Assembly (NCBI GenBank): GCA_946480525.1
Contig: CAMLLA010000164.1
Span: 1-8,672 of the forward strand
Direction: 5' to 3'
Source of the DNA: an uncultured Asticcacaulis sp.
GTDB lineage: Bacteria > Pseudomonadota > Alphaproteobacteria > Caulobacterales > Caulobacteraceae
DNA: 8,672 bases
Shown here: positions 1 to 6,936 of the stretch, one piece after another
How positions within the stretch are numbered: the first letter of the stretch is position 1
Layout of the letters: each line of letters begins with the position of its first letter
The notes under the pieces: model-generated
The model's database searches: none
Told to the model about the DNA's origin: nothing
What the model saw: only the letters and a program-made list of their open reading frames with translations
Translations under genes and position numbers: made by a program

Positions 1-21
1 AACATTAAAAATCGTTTACTG

Positions 22-36
22 CCTTTTGTGCAAAGG
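22..36 (+). promoter_or_regulatory. Inverted repeat overlapping the tetR-family ribosome-binding site
   Basis: CCTTT (22-26) and AAAGG (32-36) form a perfect 5-bp inverted repeat around a 5-nt centre. The right arm is also the only Shine-Dalgarno-like stretch (AAAGGA) ahead of the regulator's ATG at 52. It could be part of an autoregulatory operator, or in RNA a small hairpin that masks the ribosome-binding site. The arms are short, so chance is a real possibility. Confidence 0.25.
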
Positions 37-51
37 ATTTCCGCGTACAGC

Positions 52-684
52 ATGACCGAATCCCCGATCCCGGCCACTGGGTCGAAGCCCCGCCAAAGTC
101 GTGAAGCCCGGCAGCAACAGATCCTCGACGCGACGCTGAACTGTGTCCGCAAGTCCGGTTTCCATGGCGCCAGCATGGCCGACATTGCGGCGGAGGCGAA
201 GATGAGCGTCGGCGTCATCTATCGTTACTTCGCCAACAAGGAGGCGATCATCGAAGCCATCGTCGCCAACGACCTGGCCGAGATGCGCGCCAAGTTCGCC
301 GAGTGGGAAGCCACGCCCGACGACAAGCTGCTGGATACTGTGCTCGAGGTTCTGGAGCACGCGGTCGAGCACAAATATATGTGCGGCAACGCCGCCATGG
401 CGCTGGAGGTGCTGGCCGAAGCCGGACGCAATCCGCGTGTCGCCGCCATCGTCCAGGCCGCCGACATCCAGGAGCGCGAACTTGGCCGATCCTTATGCCG
501 CCGCCTCAATCCCGGCAGTGATCCTCTTGAACTGGACATGCGGGGAGAGATCATCGGTATGCTGTTCGACGGCATGATGATCCGCGCGATCTGCAATCCG
601 GACATCGATCGCAAAGCCCTGCTGGCCGGTCTGAAGCCCGTGATGCGCAGCCTGTTTACGATGAAGGATTCCGAGCTGGGGTAA
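52..684 (+). CDS. TetR/AcrR-family transcriptional regulator
   Basis: This is a one-component DNA-binding regulator of 210 residues, the usual size for TetR proteins. An N-terminal helix rich in R and Q (about residues 18-32, including REARQQQILDATL) leads into the helix-turn-helix, with MADIAAEAKMSVGVIYRYF at 42-60 and NKEAIIEAIV following, the classic TetR signature. The C-terminal ligand and dimer domain (about 75-205) is alpha-helical and too divergent to name a ligand; it looks broadly like the BetI/AcrR type. I chose ATG 52 because AAAGGA lies upstream, although 14 nt away; an in-frame GTG at 28 would add eight residues and has no ribosome-binding site. The gene runs convergently towards the iron-receptor gene and ends in an intrinsic terminator. 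Its targets cannot be read from the window: it may act on itself or on genes left of position 1. Control of the adjacent iron genes is possible but not shown. Confidence 0.9.
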   Translation: MTESPIPATGSKPRQSREARQQQILDATLNCVRKSGFHGASMADIAAEAKMSVGVIYRYFANKEAIIEAIVANDLAEMRAKFAEWEATPDDKLLDTVLEVLEHAVEHKYMCGNAAMALEVLAEAGRNPRVAAIVQAADIQERELGRSLCRRLNPGSDPLELDMRGEIIGMLFDGMMIRAICNPDIDRKALLAGLKPVMRSLFTMKDSELG

Positions 685-703
685 GCTTGGTACCAATAAA
701 AAC

Positions 704-736
704 AAAAGGCACCGCGCGGATTGCACGGTGCTTTTT
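704..736. terminator. Bidirectional intrinsic terminator
   Basis: An A-tract and GGCACCG (704-714) pair with CGGTGC and a T-tract (726-736), giving an 11-bp stem with one G-T wobble and an 11-nt loop. The stem is flanked by T-runs when read on either strand. It lies 20 bp after the stop of the TetR-family gene and can also stop transcription coming from the receptor gene on the opposite strand, as expected between convergent genes. Confidence 0.85.
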
Positions 737-755
737 ATGATGCGTGTCTCTCCCC

Positions 756-785
756 GCCACGTGTGACATGTGTGTCGCATGTGGC
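756..785. repeat. 30-nt near-perfect hairpin
   Basis: GCCACGTGTGACA (756-768) pairs with TGTCGCATGTGGC (773-785) along all 13 positions, two of them G-T wobbles, leaving a 4-nt TGTG loop. There is no following T-run, so it is not a canonical terminator. It could be an RNA 3'-end stabiliser for the receptor transcript, part of a mosaic intergenic repeat, or a protein-binding palindrome. Confidence 0.5.
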
Positions 786-843
786 TTAGCGCCAAGGTGA
801 GGGGTAAATCGGCAGCAGATGCGCGCGCTGAAGGTACAGCATG

Positions 844-915
844 ACCCCTCATCCGGTCGAGACTTCACCTGCCGGCGAAGCCCGCCCACCTTCTCCCCTC
901 AAGTGGGGAGAAGGG
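844..915. repeat. RIME-like intergenic double-palindrome repeat
   Basis: The segment opens with ACCCCTCATCCGG, contains a small hairpin CTTC (863-866)/GAAG (877-880), and ends with a perfect 10-bp inverted repeat CCTTCTCCCC (889-898)/GGGGAGAAGG (905-914) around a 6-nt loop. This order, CCCTCATCC then CCTTCTCCCC...GGGGAGAAGG, matches my memory of the RIME-type mosaic elements common between genes in Rhizobiales and Caulobacterales. A related piece, TGAGGGGT (798-805), is the reverse complement of ACCCCTCA (844-851) and may mark the outer edge of the element. Family membership is from recall, not from a search. Confidence 0.7.
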
Positions 916-970
916 AAGAAACGCAGTTTTTACGTGCCTATGCGACACGCTTGCCAGCGATAGGTGTTCC

Positions 971-3067
971 TCAGAAATCGTAGTCGAGCGTGACCATCAG
1001 GCTGCGCGGCGGGGCGTAGAAGGCCTGGGTCCACATCAGGCTGGCGAAGTATTTTTCGTCAAAGGCGTTCTTGATGTTCAGCGATGCGCGCACACCATCG
1101 ACCACCCTGAAGCTGGCGGTCAGGTCAACGACCGAATAGGCCTCTTGCCTTACCGTGGTTCCAAGATCCGTGGTCGAGGTTTCGTCCAGCCAGCGGAAGG
1201 CGGCGCCCAGGCGGGCGTCGCGATAGGGCAGGGTGTAGGTCGTCGACAGCTTCAGCGTCCTGCGTGGCACGTAGGTGCGGGCATCAGCGCCGTCCTTGTC
1301 CTTGATCGACAGGTCGGTCCAGCCGCCATTGACGGTCCATTGCGGCGTGATCCTGCCGGCGACTTCGAACTCGTAGCCCTCGACGAAGGTATCGACACCG
1401 ACATAGTAGTTGTCGAGCGTGCCGGGGATATAGCCGGCATATTCGGCCAGATTATATTGTTCCGATTTGAAGACGGCCGCTGTCGCATAGAGGCGTCGGT
1501 CCAGCCATTCCGACTTCAGGCCGGCCTCAAAGCTCTTGCCTTCGGCGGGGTCCAGGCGGGTGCGTGTAATGTCGCTTTCCGACTGCGGATCGAAGATGTC
1601 GCTGTAGCTGGCGTAAAGCGACAGGTTGGCGTTCAGGTCGTAGACCGCGCCGACATACGGGCTGACCTTCTGTTCGTCGCGGTTCTGCGCCACCCCGTAC
1701 GAGAAGCCGGTCGTTGTCAGGTCGATGGCATTGACGCCGAGAATGCCCTTGAAGCGGTCGCTGACGTTGAGGTGGACGGCGGCGTAGGCGCGCGACAGCT
1801 TGTCCTCGATCTCTTCGGCCAGGTAGGGATCCGGATAGGCCGGCTCGGACGGGGCGACGATCGTCGCGCCCTGATAGGCCGGGTAATCGAAGAGGTTGGC
1901 GAAGGCTTCCCACTTGTGGCTGTTGCTCTTCGACGTGTTGAAGCCGGCCACGACCTGGTGCTCGCGCCCGAACAGGCTGACCTTGCCGTTGGCGATGATG
2001 TCGAACATGTCCTGCGTCAGCTCGGACGGATACCTGCCGCTCATGCCGCCGACGCCGAGACCCGTCGTCCTGTCCGGGTTGCCGTAGGCATAGAGCAGCC
2101 TGGCGTCGTCGTCATAGTCGCGGTGGGTGAAGACGCCCTTGACCGTCCAGCCGCTGTCGAATTCATAGGACAGTTCGGCAAAGGCGATCCGGTTATGCGT
2201 ATCCCAGTAGGTCCACGGTGCGGCGGTTGTTGCCGATACATCGTAATCGATCGGCGTGCCGTCCGACCAGACGAGTGGCAGGGCGCCCCAGTTGTTGCCG
2301 TCGGCCAGGTTGTCCTGTTGCGTGTAGCCGGCCGTCGCATTCAGGTTCGGCGTGATGTCCCACGACAGGACGCCATAATAGACGTTGCGGTCGACGTGAT
2401 AGTAATCGAGATAGCTGTCGGTATCCGTGCGGGCATAGACAACGCGACCCGAGACCGTGCCATCGGCGTTCAGCGGACCCGAAACGTCGCCGGTCAGGCG
2501 CAGATTGTCCCACGAGCCGTAGCTGGCCGAGGCGCTGGCGCGGAAATCTCTGGTCGGGCGCTTGCGGATATAGTTGATGGTCGCCGACGGATTACCGATG
2601 CCCGTCATCATGCCGTTGGCGCCGCGCACCGCTTCGATCCGGTCGAAGATGGCGACGTCCAGCGCGCCGGTCTGCAGGCCCCAGTCCAGCGGCTGGCCGA
2701 CGCCGTCGACCTGGAAGTTGATGATGTCGAAGCCGCGCGAATTGTAATAGGTGCGGTCGGTTTCGACCGACTCGACGTTGATGCCGGGCAGCGTGGCCAA
2801 AAGCTGGTTGGCGTCGGTCAGCGCGAACTGCTCGATCTGCTGCGCCGTGACGACCGTCACCGACTGCGGTGTTTCCCGCAGCGAGAGGTCGAGGCCCGTG
2901 GCGCCGGCCGATTCGCGGATGACGCGTTTGCCCAGCACGATGACCTCCTTGCCCTCATTTTGGCCTTCCTCGGCCGCTACGGCATCGTCAGCCGCGGCGG
3001 GGAGGGCGGAAATGAGGCCCAGCAGGATCAGGGCGGAGGCGGATGCACGGAGCGTGGTTTTGGACAT
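971..3067 (-). CDS. TonB-dependent siderophore receptor, FhuE/FpvA type
   Basis: This is an outer-membrane gated beta-barrel that imports a ferric siderophore using TonB-ExbBD energy. Of 698 residues, about 1-26 form a signal peptide (ALILLGLISALPAAA then DD). A TonB-box-like KEVIVLG follows at 40-46. The plug domain spans about 60-175, with RETPQSVTVVTAQQIEQ (65-81), LLATLPGINVES, NSRGFDI and VRGANGMMTGIGNPSATIN (148-166) ending in RKRP. The MTG-GNPSA-IN wording is typical of FhuE/FpvA/FoxA receptors, which favour hydroxamate or mixed siderophores; the exact ligand is not decidable. The rest is barrel, ending LDYDF with the terminal aromatic needed for Bam assembly. I chose ATG 3067 because it begins directly at the signal peptide; an in-frame TTG at 3130 would put 21 unsuited residues in front. 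The ribosome-binding site is poor (AAGG about 12 nt away, then TTCCTCCCC). A Fur-type promoter lies upstream. Confidence 0.93.
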   Translation of the reverse strand: MSKTTLRASASALILLGLISALPAAADDAVAAEEGQNEGKEVIVLGKRVIRESAGATGLDLSLRETPQSVTVVTAQQIEQFALTDANQLLATLPGINVESVETDRTYYNSRGFDIINFQVDGVGQPLDWGLQTGALDVAIFDRIEAVRGANGMMTGIGNPSATINYIRKRPTRDFRASASASYGSWDNLRLTGDVSGPLNADGTVSGRVVYARTDTDSYLDYYHVDRNVYYGVLSWDITPNLNATAGYTQQDNLADGNNWGALPLVWSDGTPIDYDVSATTAAPWTYWDTHNRIAFAELSYEFDSGWTVKGVFTHRDYDDDARLLYAYGNPDRTTGLGVGGMSGRYPSELTQDMFDIIANGKVSLFGREHQVVAGFNTSKSNSHKWEAFANLFDYPAYQGATIVAPSEPAYPDPYLAEEIEDKLSRAYAAVHLNVSDRFKGILGVNAIDLTTTGFSYGVAQNRDEQKVSPYVGAVYDLNANLSLYASYSDIFDPQSESDITRTRLDPAEGKSFEAGLKSEWLDRRLYATAAVFKSEQYNLAEYAGYIPGTLDNYYVGVDTFVEGYEFEVAGRITPQWTVNGGWTDLSIKDKDGADARTYVPRRTLKLSTTYTLPYRDARLGAAFRWLDETSTTDLGTTVRQEAYSVVDLTASFRVVDGVRASLNIKNAFDEKYFASLMWTQAFYAPPRSLMVTLDYDF

Positions 3068-3114
3068 GGGGAGGAACTGCCTTTTTCGAACGGCGCACAC
3101 ACAGGAGCCGCAAT

Positions 3115-3155
3115 TAAGAATGCGTCGCAATTACCGTGTTGGTGGCCAGAGTCAA
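3115..3155 (-). promoter_or_regulatory. Receptor 1 promoter: -35-like hexamer and proximal degenerate Fur box
   Basis: On the minus strand TTGACT (3155-3150) resembles a sigma-70 -35 element. Exactly 18 bp later comes ATTGCGAC, the start of a degenerate 15-mer TGCGACGCATTCTTA (3129-3115) that fits the left half of the Fur-type consensus well and the right half only partly. GGTAATTG, just before it, is a possible -10 in the Caulobacter style (GCTANAWC). The same spacing and the same ATTGCGAC occur upstream of the other receptor gene, which supports function. Confidence 0.5.
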
Positions 3156-3161
3156 GTGATA

Positions 3162-3176
3162 TGCGAATGATTTGCA
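3162..3176 (-). promoter_or_regulatory. Fur-type operator upstream of receptor 1
   Basis: The plus strand reads TGCGAAT-G-ATTTGCA, a 7-1-7 inverted repeat with one arm mismatch. This fits the alphaproteobacterial Fur (iron-repressor) box as I know it. It sits 6 bp upstream of the TTGACT hexamer and 94 bp before the start codon, so a bound repressor would cover or flank the promoter. Confidence 0.7.
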
Positions 3177-3201
3177 AAAGCTGTGGGCTGGGTGCCACGC
3201 T
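3176..3201 (-). terminator. Weak candidate terminator after receptor 2
   Basis: On the minus strand AGCGTGG (3201-3195) pairs with CCACAGCT (3186-3179) through a stem of about 7 bp with one bulged A and an 8-nt loop, followed by a short T-run. It begins 15 bp past the stop of the FhuA-like receptor gene and abuts the next Fur-type box. The stem is imperfect and the T-run short, so some read-through into the next receptor gene is likely. Confidence 0.35.
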
Positions 3202-3216
3202 GAGGTGAGATTGAGA

Positions 3217-5301
3217 TCAGTACCGGCGCGACAGGCTGACCTGCCAGGTGCGCGGCGCGCCCGGCGTGATGCGGTCAAGGCAGCAGGCGTCGGAGATGTA
3301 GCGCTCATCGAACAGGTTGCGGATATTGAGCTGCGCCTTCCAGTCGCCGACCCGGTAGGCGGCGCCGATGTCGGCCAGGATATAACCCTTTACCGGATAG
3401 ACGCCGTCGCCCCATTCGTAGAAGTATTTGTCGCTGTTGTAGAGCAGGCCGGCACTAAGGCTCACGTCCTTGAAGACGCCCGAAGCGATAGTGTACTGGC
3501 CCCACAGGTTGAGATTGTGTTCCGGCACGTTGGGCAGCTTCATGCCGATCGGAAAGACCTCGTCATCCGTGACCTTGGCGTCGGTATAGGCATAGGCCGC
3601 GGCGAAGTGCCACTGCGGGTTCGGGCGCCACTGACCCTCGATCTCGACGCCATGGCTCTGCTGTTCACCGGTGACGATGTAGAAGAACGGATGCTCGGGG
3701 TCGTCGGTCGGCACGTTCTGGCGCGTCAGCCGGAAGACTGACACCAGGCCGGACAGCTTGCCGTCCTTCGAGGCGTGCTTGACGCCGGCTTCGACATTCT
3801 TGCCGGTTTCCGGCGGCAGGGCCTGACCGTCGAAGGTCGTGTACCAGCTGCCGTTGGGTGTGAACGACCTGGCCGCATTGACATAGAGCGAGGTCTCGTC
3901 ATTGAGCGCGAATGCCGCACCGATGGTGGGAGAGAAGGCGTCGTCGCGCTGGCCTTCGGCGTCGACCTTGTCCCAGCGGCCGCCCAGCGTGACGGTGAAG
4001 GCTTCGGTGAAGCGGATATGGTCCTGGATGTAGAGGCCGACATTTTCCGATTCGGCCGTACCCGCCGTTATCGAATCGTAGGTCTTGTCGAGCGGCACCG
4101 AATAGTCGGGGTTGAACAGGTCGAGCGGATTGGCCCACGGGTCGAACAGGCCGTTGTTGTAATAGCCGTAGCTGCTGGCCGAATAGTCGAAGCCTATCAG
4201 GATCCTGTGCGTGATCGAACCGGTCGCGGCCGCGAAGGTCAGGCGCGTATCGGCGGCGATATCGTTATAGTCGTAGTGGGTGCGGCCATAGAGGTAGCGC
4301 CCGATGGTCGTCTGGTCCGCGGAAATGCCGGAGGCGAACAGCCAGTTGTCCCAGTCGACGGTCGAACGCTCCCAGCGGACATTCTGCGTCAGGGTGACGG
4401 CGTCGCTGAAACGATGGATCAGTTCATAGCCGACCTGGCCCGAGGTCTGGTCGTAATAGGCCTTTTCGTCGTCATCGTTGATAGACAGGGTAAAGGGCAC
4501 CTGGCCGTTCGGGTTCGGCAGGAGCGTGCCCCAGGCGGTCGTCGGCGACCAGGGATTGGTGTCGTCGCGCTGGAACCGCGACAGCAGGGTCAGAGTCGTG
4601 TCCTCGCCGATGGACCATTTGAGCGCCGGGGCGACATAGAGGCGCGTGACGTGCGAATAGTCGACGAACTGGTCGCCGTCGCGATAGATGAGATTCAGCC
4701 GGCCGATCAGGCCATTACCCAGGACGCCATTGGCGTCGATGCCGGCGTCGATCGAACCGAAGGAACCGGCGCCGACACGGACATCGAGAAACTGACCGGC
4801 GCGCGGGCGCTTGCTGACGAGATTCACCACGCCGCCCAGAGGTGACGCACCATAGAGACCCGAGGCCGGACCCTTGATGACCTCGACCTGTTCCAGTCCG
4901 CCGAGTTCGTGCAGTTCGCCGGCGACATTGCCGTTCTTCAGGCCGTCGAGATAGACGCTGCCATAGGCGGCGTCATAGCCACGCATCTGATAGGCGTCGA
5001 AGAAACCGTAGGTCGAGCTGCGCGAAATGCCGGCGACATTGCGAAGCGCGTCGGCCAGCTGGGTCGCGCCCTGATTGGCGATCAGGTCCTGGGTGACGAC
5101 CGAGGTCGCCTGCGGGTTTTCGCGGTCGGACACGCCATTCTTGGACACTTCGGCTGCGTCGCCCGGCCTGTATTCGGTGCGCTGGCCCGTGACCACGACT
5201 ACACCCTGTTCCTCGACAGCGGTTTCAGCCGCCGCCGTCATGGCGGCGAATGCCAGCCCGGTCAGGGCCAGGGCGGATACGGACGTGCGGAATATGGTCA
5301 C
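3217..5301 (-). CDS. TonB-dependent siderophore receptor, FhuA-like
   Basis: This is a second outer-membrane ferric-siderophore receptor, 694 residues long. A signal peptide (about 1-25, cleavage near AAAE) is followed by a TonB box, EQGVVVVTGQ (31-40). The plug domain covers about 58-166, with ENPQATSVVTQDLI (61-74), ADALRNVAGI, MRGYD and VIKGPASGLYGASPLGGVVN (141-160) ending in SKRP, the usual FhuA/FcuA-type signature. The barrel follows and ends SLSRRY, a terminal aromatic. Near the end FDERYISDACCLD carries vicinal cysteines (673-674); many FhuA-like receptors have two spaced cysteines here. The start is GTG at 5301, supported by AGAGG 7 nt upstream and by the signal peptide beginning at once. 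The plug differs clearly in subclass from the neighbouring receptor, so the two probably take different ligands. A hydroxamate such as ferrichrome is a guess. A 108-bp gap with its own Fur-type promoter separates it from the PepSY gene. Confidence 0.93.
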   Translation of the reverse strand: MTIFRTSVSALALTGLAFAAMTAAAETAVEEQGVVVVTGQRTEYRPGDAAEVSKNGVSDRENPQATSVVTQDLIANQGATQLADALRNVAGISRSSTYGFFDAYQMRGYDAAYGSVYLDGLKNGNVAGELHELGGLEQVEVIKGPASGLYGASPLGGVVNLVSKRPRAGQFLDVRVGAGSFGSIDAGIDANGVLGNGLIGRLNLIYRDGDQFVDYSHVTRLYVAPALKWSIGEDTTLTLLSRFQRDDTNPWSPTTAWGTLLPNPNGQVPFTLSINDDDEKAYYDQTSGQVGYELIHRFSDAVTLTQNVRWERSTVDWDNWLFASGISADQTTIGRYLYGRTHYDYNDIAADTRLTFAAATGSITHRILIGFDYSASSYGYYNNGLFDPWANPLDLFNPDYSVPLDKTYDSITAGTAESENVGLYIQDHIRFTEAFTVTLGGRWDKVDAEGQRDDAFSPTIGAAFALNDETSLYVNAARSFTPNGSWYTTFDGQALPPETGKNVEAGVKHASKDGKLSGLVSVFRLTRQNVPTDDPEHPFFYIVTGEQQSHGVEIEGQWRPNPQWHFAAAYAYTDAKVTDDEVFPIGMKLPNVPEHNLNLWGQYTIASGVFKDVSLSAGLLYNSDKYFYEWGDGVYPVKGYILADIGAAYRVGDWKAQLNIRNLFDERYISDACCLDRITPGAPRTWQVSLSRRY

Positions 5302-5323
5302 TGCGACACCTCTTGGGAGAAAA

Positions 5324-5364
5324 AGAGAATAAGTCGCAATCGCAATTTATAACATCATTGTCAA
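5324..5364 (-). promoter_or_regulatory. Receptor 2 promoter: -35-like hexamer and proximal Fur-like box
   Basis: A perfect -35 consensus, TTGACA, lies at 5364-5359 on the minus strand. Exactly 18 bp further comes ATTGCGAC, opening the 15-mer TGCGACTTATTCTCT (5338-5324), a near match to TGCGAAT-n-ATTCTCA. No convincing -10 stands out, though AT-rich sequence (TTATAAATT) fills the gap. A repressor bound at 5324-5338 would overlap the -10 and transcription-start region. Confidence 0.55.
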
Positions 5365-5371
5365 CATAATG

Positions 5372-5386
5372 TGAGAATGACTCGCA
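5372..5386 (-). promoter_or_regulatory. Fur-type operator upstream of receptor 2
   Basis: The plus strand reads TGAGAAT-G-ACTCGCA, a 7-1-7 inverted repeat mixing the TGAGAAT and TGCGA half-sites seen in Fur boxes. It lies 7 bp upstream of the TTGACA hexamer and 48 bp from the proximal box, almost the same geometry as at the other receptor gene (47 bp). Confidence 0.7.
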
Positions 5387-5409
5387 AGATTGAGCGTGAG
5401 CAGGACTGT

Positions 5410-6936
5410 CTATTGGCCGATTTGCAACATCATGGCCTTACGCTCCTTCATCCATGCCCAGGCAGCCGTGGCGGTAAAGCCAAGGCCCAGCAGGATCAGG
5501 ACGATATTGACCTGAAGCGCGGCAATAGTGACCGAGGCATTCACCGCCTGGTGGACGGCAGCCATGGCGATCAGGCTAAGCCCCAGGCTGAGGCGCATCA
5601 GGCGCGAGACCTCGGCCACGGGTGCCTCAACGCGATAGCTGGCAAAGGTCGCCGCCGCCATCAGCGCCATGCCGCCCCAGAAGACGGGGACGGGCGGGGT
5701 GGGCAGGCCTGCGGCGGTAAAGCCCATTGAAATGGCGAAGGTCAGGGCGATCATGGCGGGAGAGCCGTAGATCAGCACGGTCCACAGGCGGTGGATTAGC
5801 GGATGCGGCTTGCCCTTTTCGGCCGACTTGGTCAGCCAGATGTCCATGCCGGCCGATATCATCACCGTCAGGCCAAAGCCCAGGAGGGCGTAGATCAGCT
5901 TGACCGGCCAGCCGCCAAAGGAACCGAAGTGCAGGTCGTAGAGGCTGGCGGCGACCTGGCGGCCGGCGGGACCGTCGGACAGGTGATAGCTGCCCTTGAG
6001 ATTGCCCATCGAATCGAACCGCCACGCTTCGCCATAGACCAGGCGTTGTGCCGGCTGGGTGGTGATTTCGATGAATTCCGTCGGCGTGCCGGCCATGCGG
6101 ATGGCGATGAAGCTGATCGGCTGATCGGGCACGGCGGCTCTGAGATTGGTGATGGCGTTGATCATGGCGCCGTCCTGCAACGGCTTGCCGCCTGTCGTCG
6201 CTGTGATCTCCGCCTGGCTGCCGAAGATCGGCTCGTAGGCCTTGAGGATATCGCCATTGTAGAAGACCAGGCCCATGACCATGGCGACCAGCTGTCCGAG
6301 ACCGATCAGCGTGCCGGTAATGGTGATGATCAGGCCGAAAGGCAGGGTCCACGCCCCAATGCGATTGTGCAGGTCGGCCTTGGTCAGGTGGCCCTGTTTG
6401 CGCACACGAAACGCAAATGCGTCGCGGAACATCCGGGGGTGCGACAGGGCGCCGCCGATCAAAAGCGCCATCATGCCGACACCGAACAGGCAGACGATGA
6501 TCATGCCGAAGCTTTCCGGCAGGTGCATGTAATAGTGCAGTTCCGTCAGGAAATGGGTCAGGTCGTGACTGGCCGGTCCGACATAACTTCCATTCTGATC
6601 GTAGGCGCGCGCTTCGTGGCCGTAGCCGACGACCAGACGCGGCATTTCGGCACTTGGAACGGTAACATAGAGGTCGGTATCCAGGGGCCCGCGATGCGTA
6701 TCGGCCAGCATGATGGCGCGCGTATCGGCCGTGGCGCGGGCCAGGGCTTCGGGGGTGGCGGCGGTGAACTCCGGCACGTTCGGACGCTCCCAGCGCTCGA
6801 ACTCGACATAATAGACGCCAACCCAGCCCGACAGGCAGATCAGGTAGAGGATGGCGCACAGGCTGAGACCCAGCATCTTGTGGCCGCTCAGGACGCGGCG
6901 GACGAAGGGGGCGGGAACCTTGGGCCAGATGGTCAT
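5410..6936 (-). CDS. PepSY-family inner-membrane protein, probable ferrisiderophore reductase component
   Basis: At 508 residues this matches the PepSY-associated transmembrane family (PF03929), which includes FoxB/PiuB-like proteins next to siderophore receptors; members bind haem b and reduce ferric siderophores. The layout is: helix 1 (about 21-43); a periplasmic PepSY-like domain (45-140); helix 2 (143-163); helix 3 (195-222); a second periplasmic domain (225-340); helix 4 (343-367); then four more predicted helices (about 389-409, 417-434, 447-465, 474-496). Candidate haem-ligand histidines cluster at membrane edges: H19 (SGHKMLG), H128, H134 and H138 (ELHYYMHLPE), H190 (DLHNRIGAW) and H336 (DLHFGSFGGW). 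The start ATG overlaps the stop of the upstream membrane gene (ATGA), so translation is probably coupled. It likely takes electrons from a quinol or other inner-membrane donor and acts on siderophores delivered by the receptors downstream. The reductase role is inferred from family and neighbours. Confidence 0.88.
   Translation of the reverse strand: MTIWPKVPAPFVRRVLSGHKMLGLSLCAILYLICLSGWVGVYYVEFERWERPNVPEFTAATPEALARATADTRAIMLADTHRGPLDTDLYVTVPSAEMPRLVVGYGHEARAYDQNGSYVGPASHDLTHFLTELHYYMHLPESFGMIIVCLFGVGMMALLIGGALSHPRMFRDAFAFRVRKQGHLTKADLHNRIGAWTLPFGLIITITGTLIGLGQLVAMVMGLVFYNGDILKAYEPIFGSQAEITATTGGKPLQDGAMINAITNLRAAVPDQPISFIAIRMAGTPTEFIEITTQPAQRLVYGEAWRFDSMGNLKGSYHLSDGPAGRQVAASLYDLHFGSFGGWPVKLIYALLGFGLTVMISAGMDIWLTKSAEKGKPHPLIHRLWTVLIYGSPAMIALTFAISMGFTAAGLPTPPVPVFWGGMALMAAATFASYRVEAPVAEVSRLMRLSLGLSLIAMAAVHQAVNASVTIAALQVNIVLILLGLGFTATAAWAWMKERKAMMLQIGQ

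Noticed and set aside
937..964. CCTAT...ATAGG inverted repeat just after the receptor 1 stop, considered as its terminator
   Set aside because: The arms are only 5 bp with an 18-nt loop and there is no T-run on the minus strand. The terminator at 704-736 is far better.
1145..3208. A 687-codon open frame on the plus strand opposite receptor 1
   Set aside because: It is a shadow of GC-rich codons. The minus strand encodes a complete receptor with signal peptide, plug and barrel, while the plus-strand product is a low-complexity run of G, V, A, D and R with no domain.
3775..4845. A 356-codon open frame on the plus strand opposite receptor 2
   Set aside because: It has the same shadow composition and lies wholly within the receptor gene.
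5627..6859. A 410-codon minus-strand frame inside the PepSY gene, and a 431-codon plus-strand frame at 5803-7098
   Set aside because: Their products are rich in R, H, P and G without motifs. The overlapping 508-residue frame has clear helices and family histidines.
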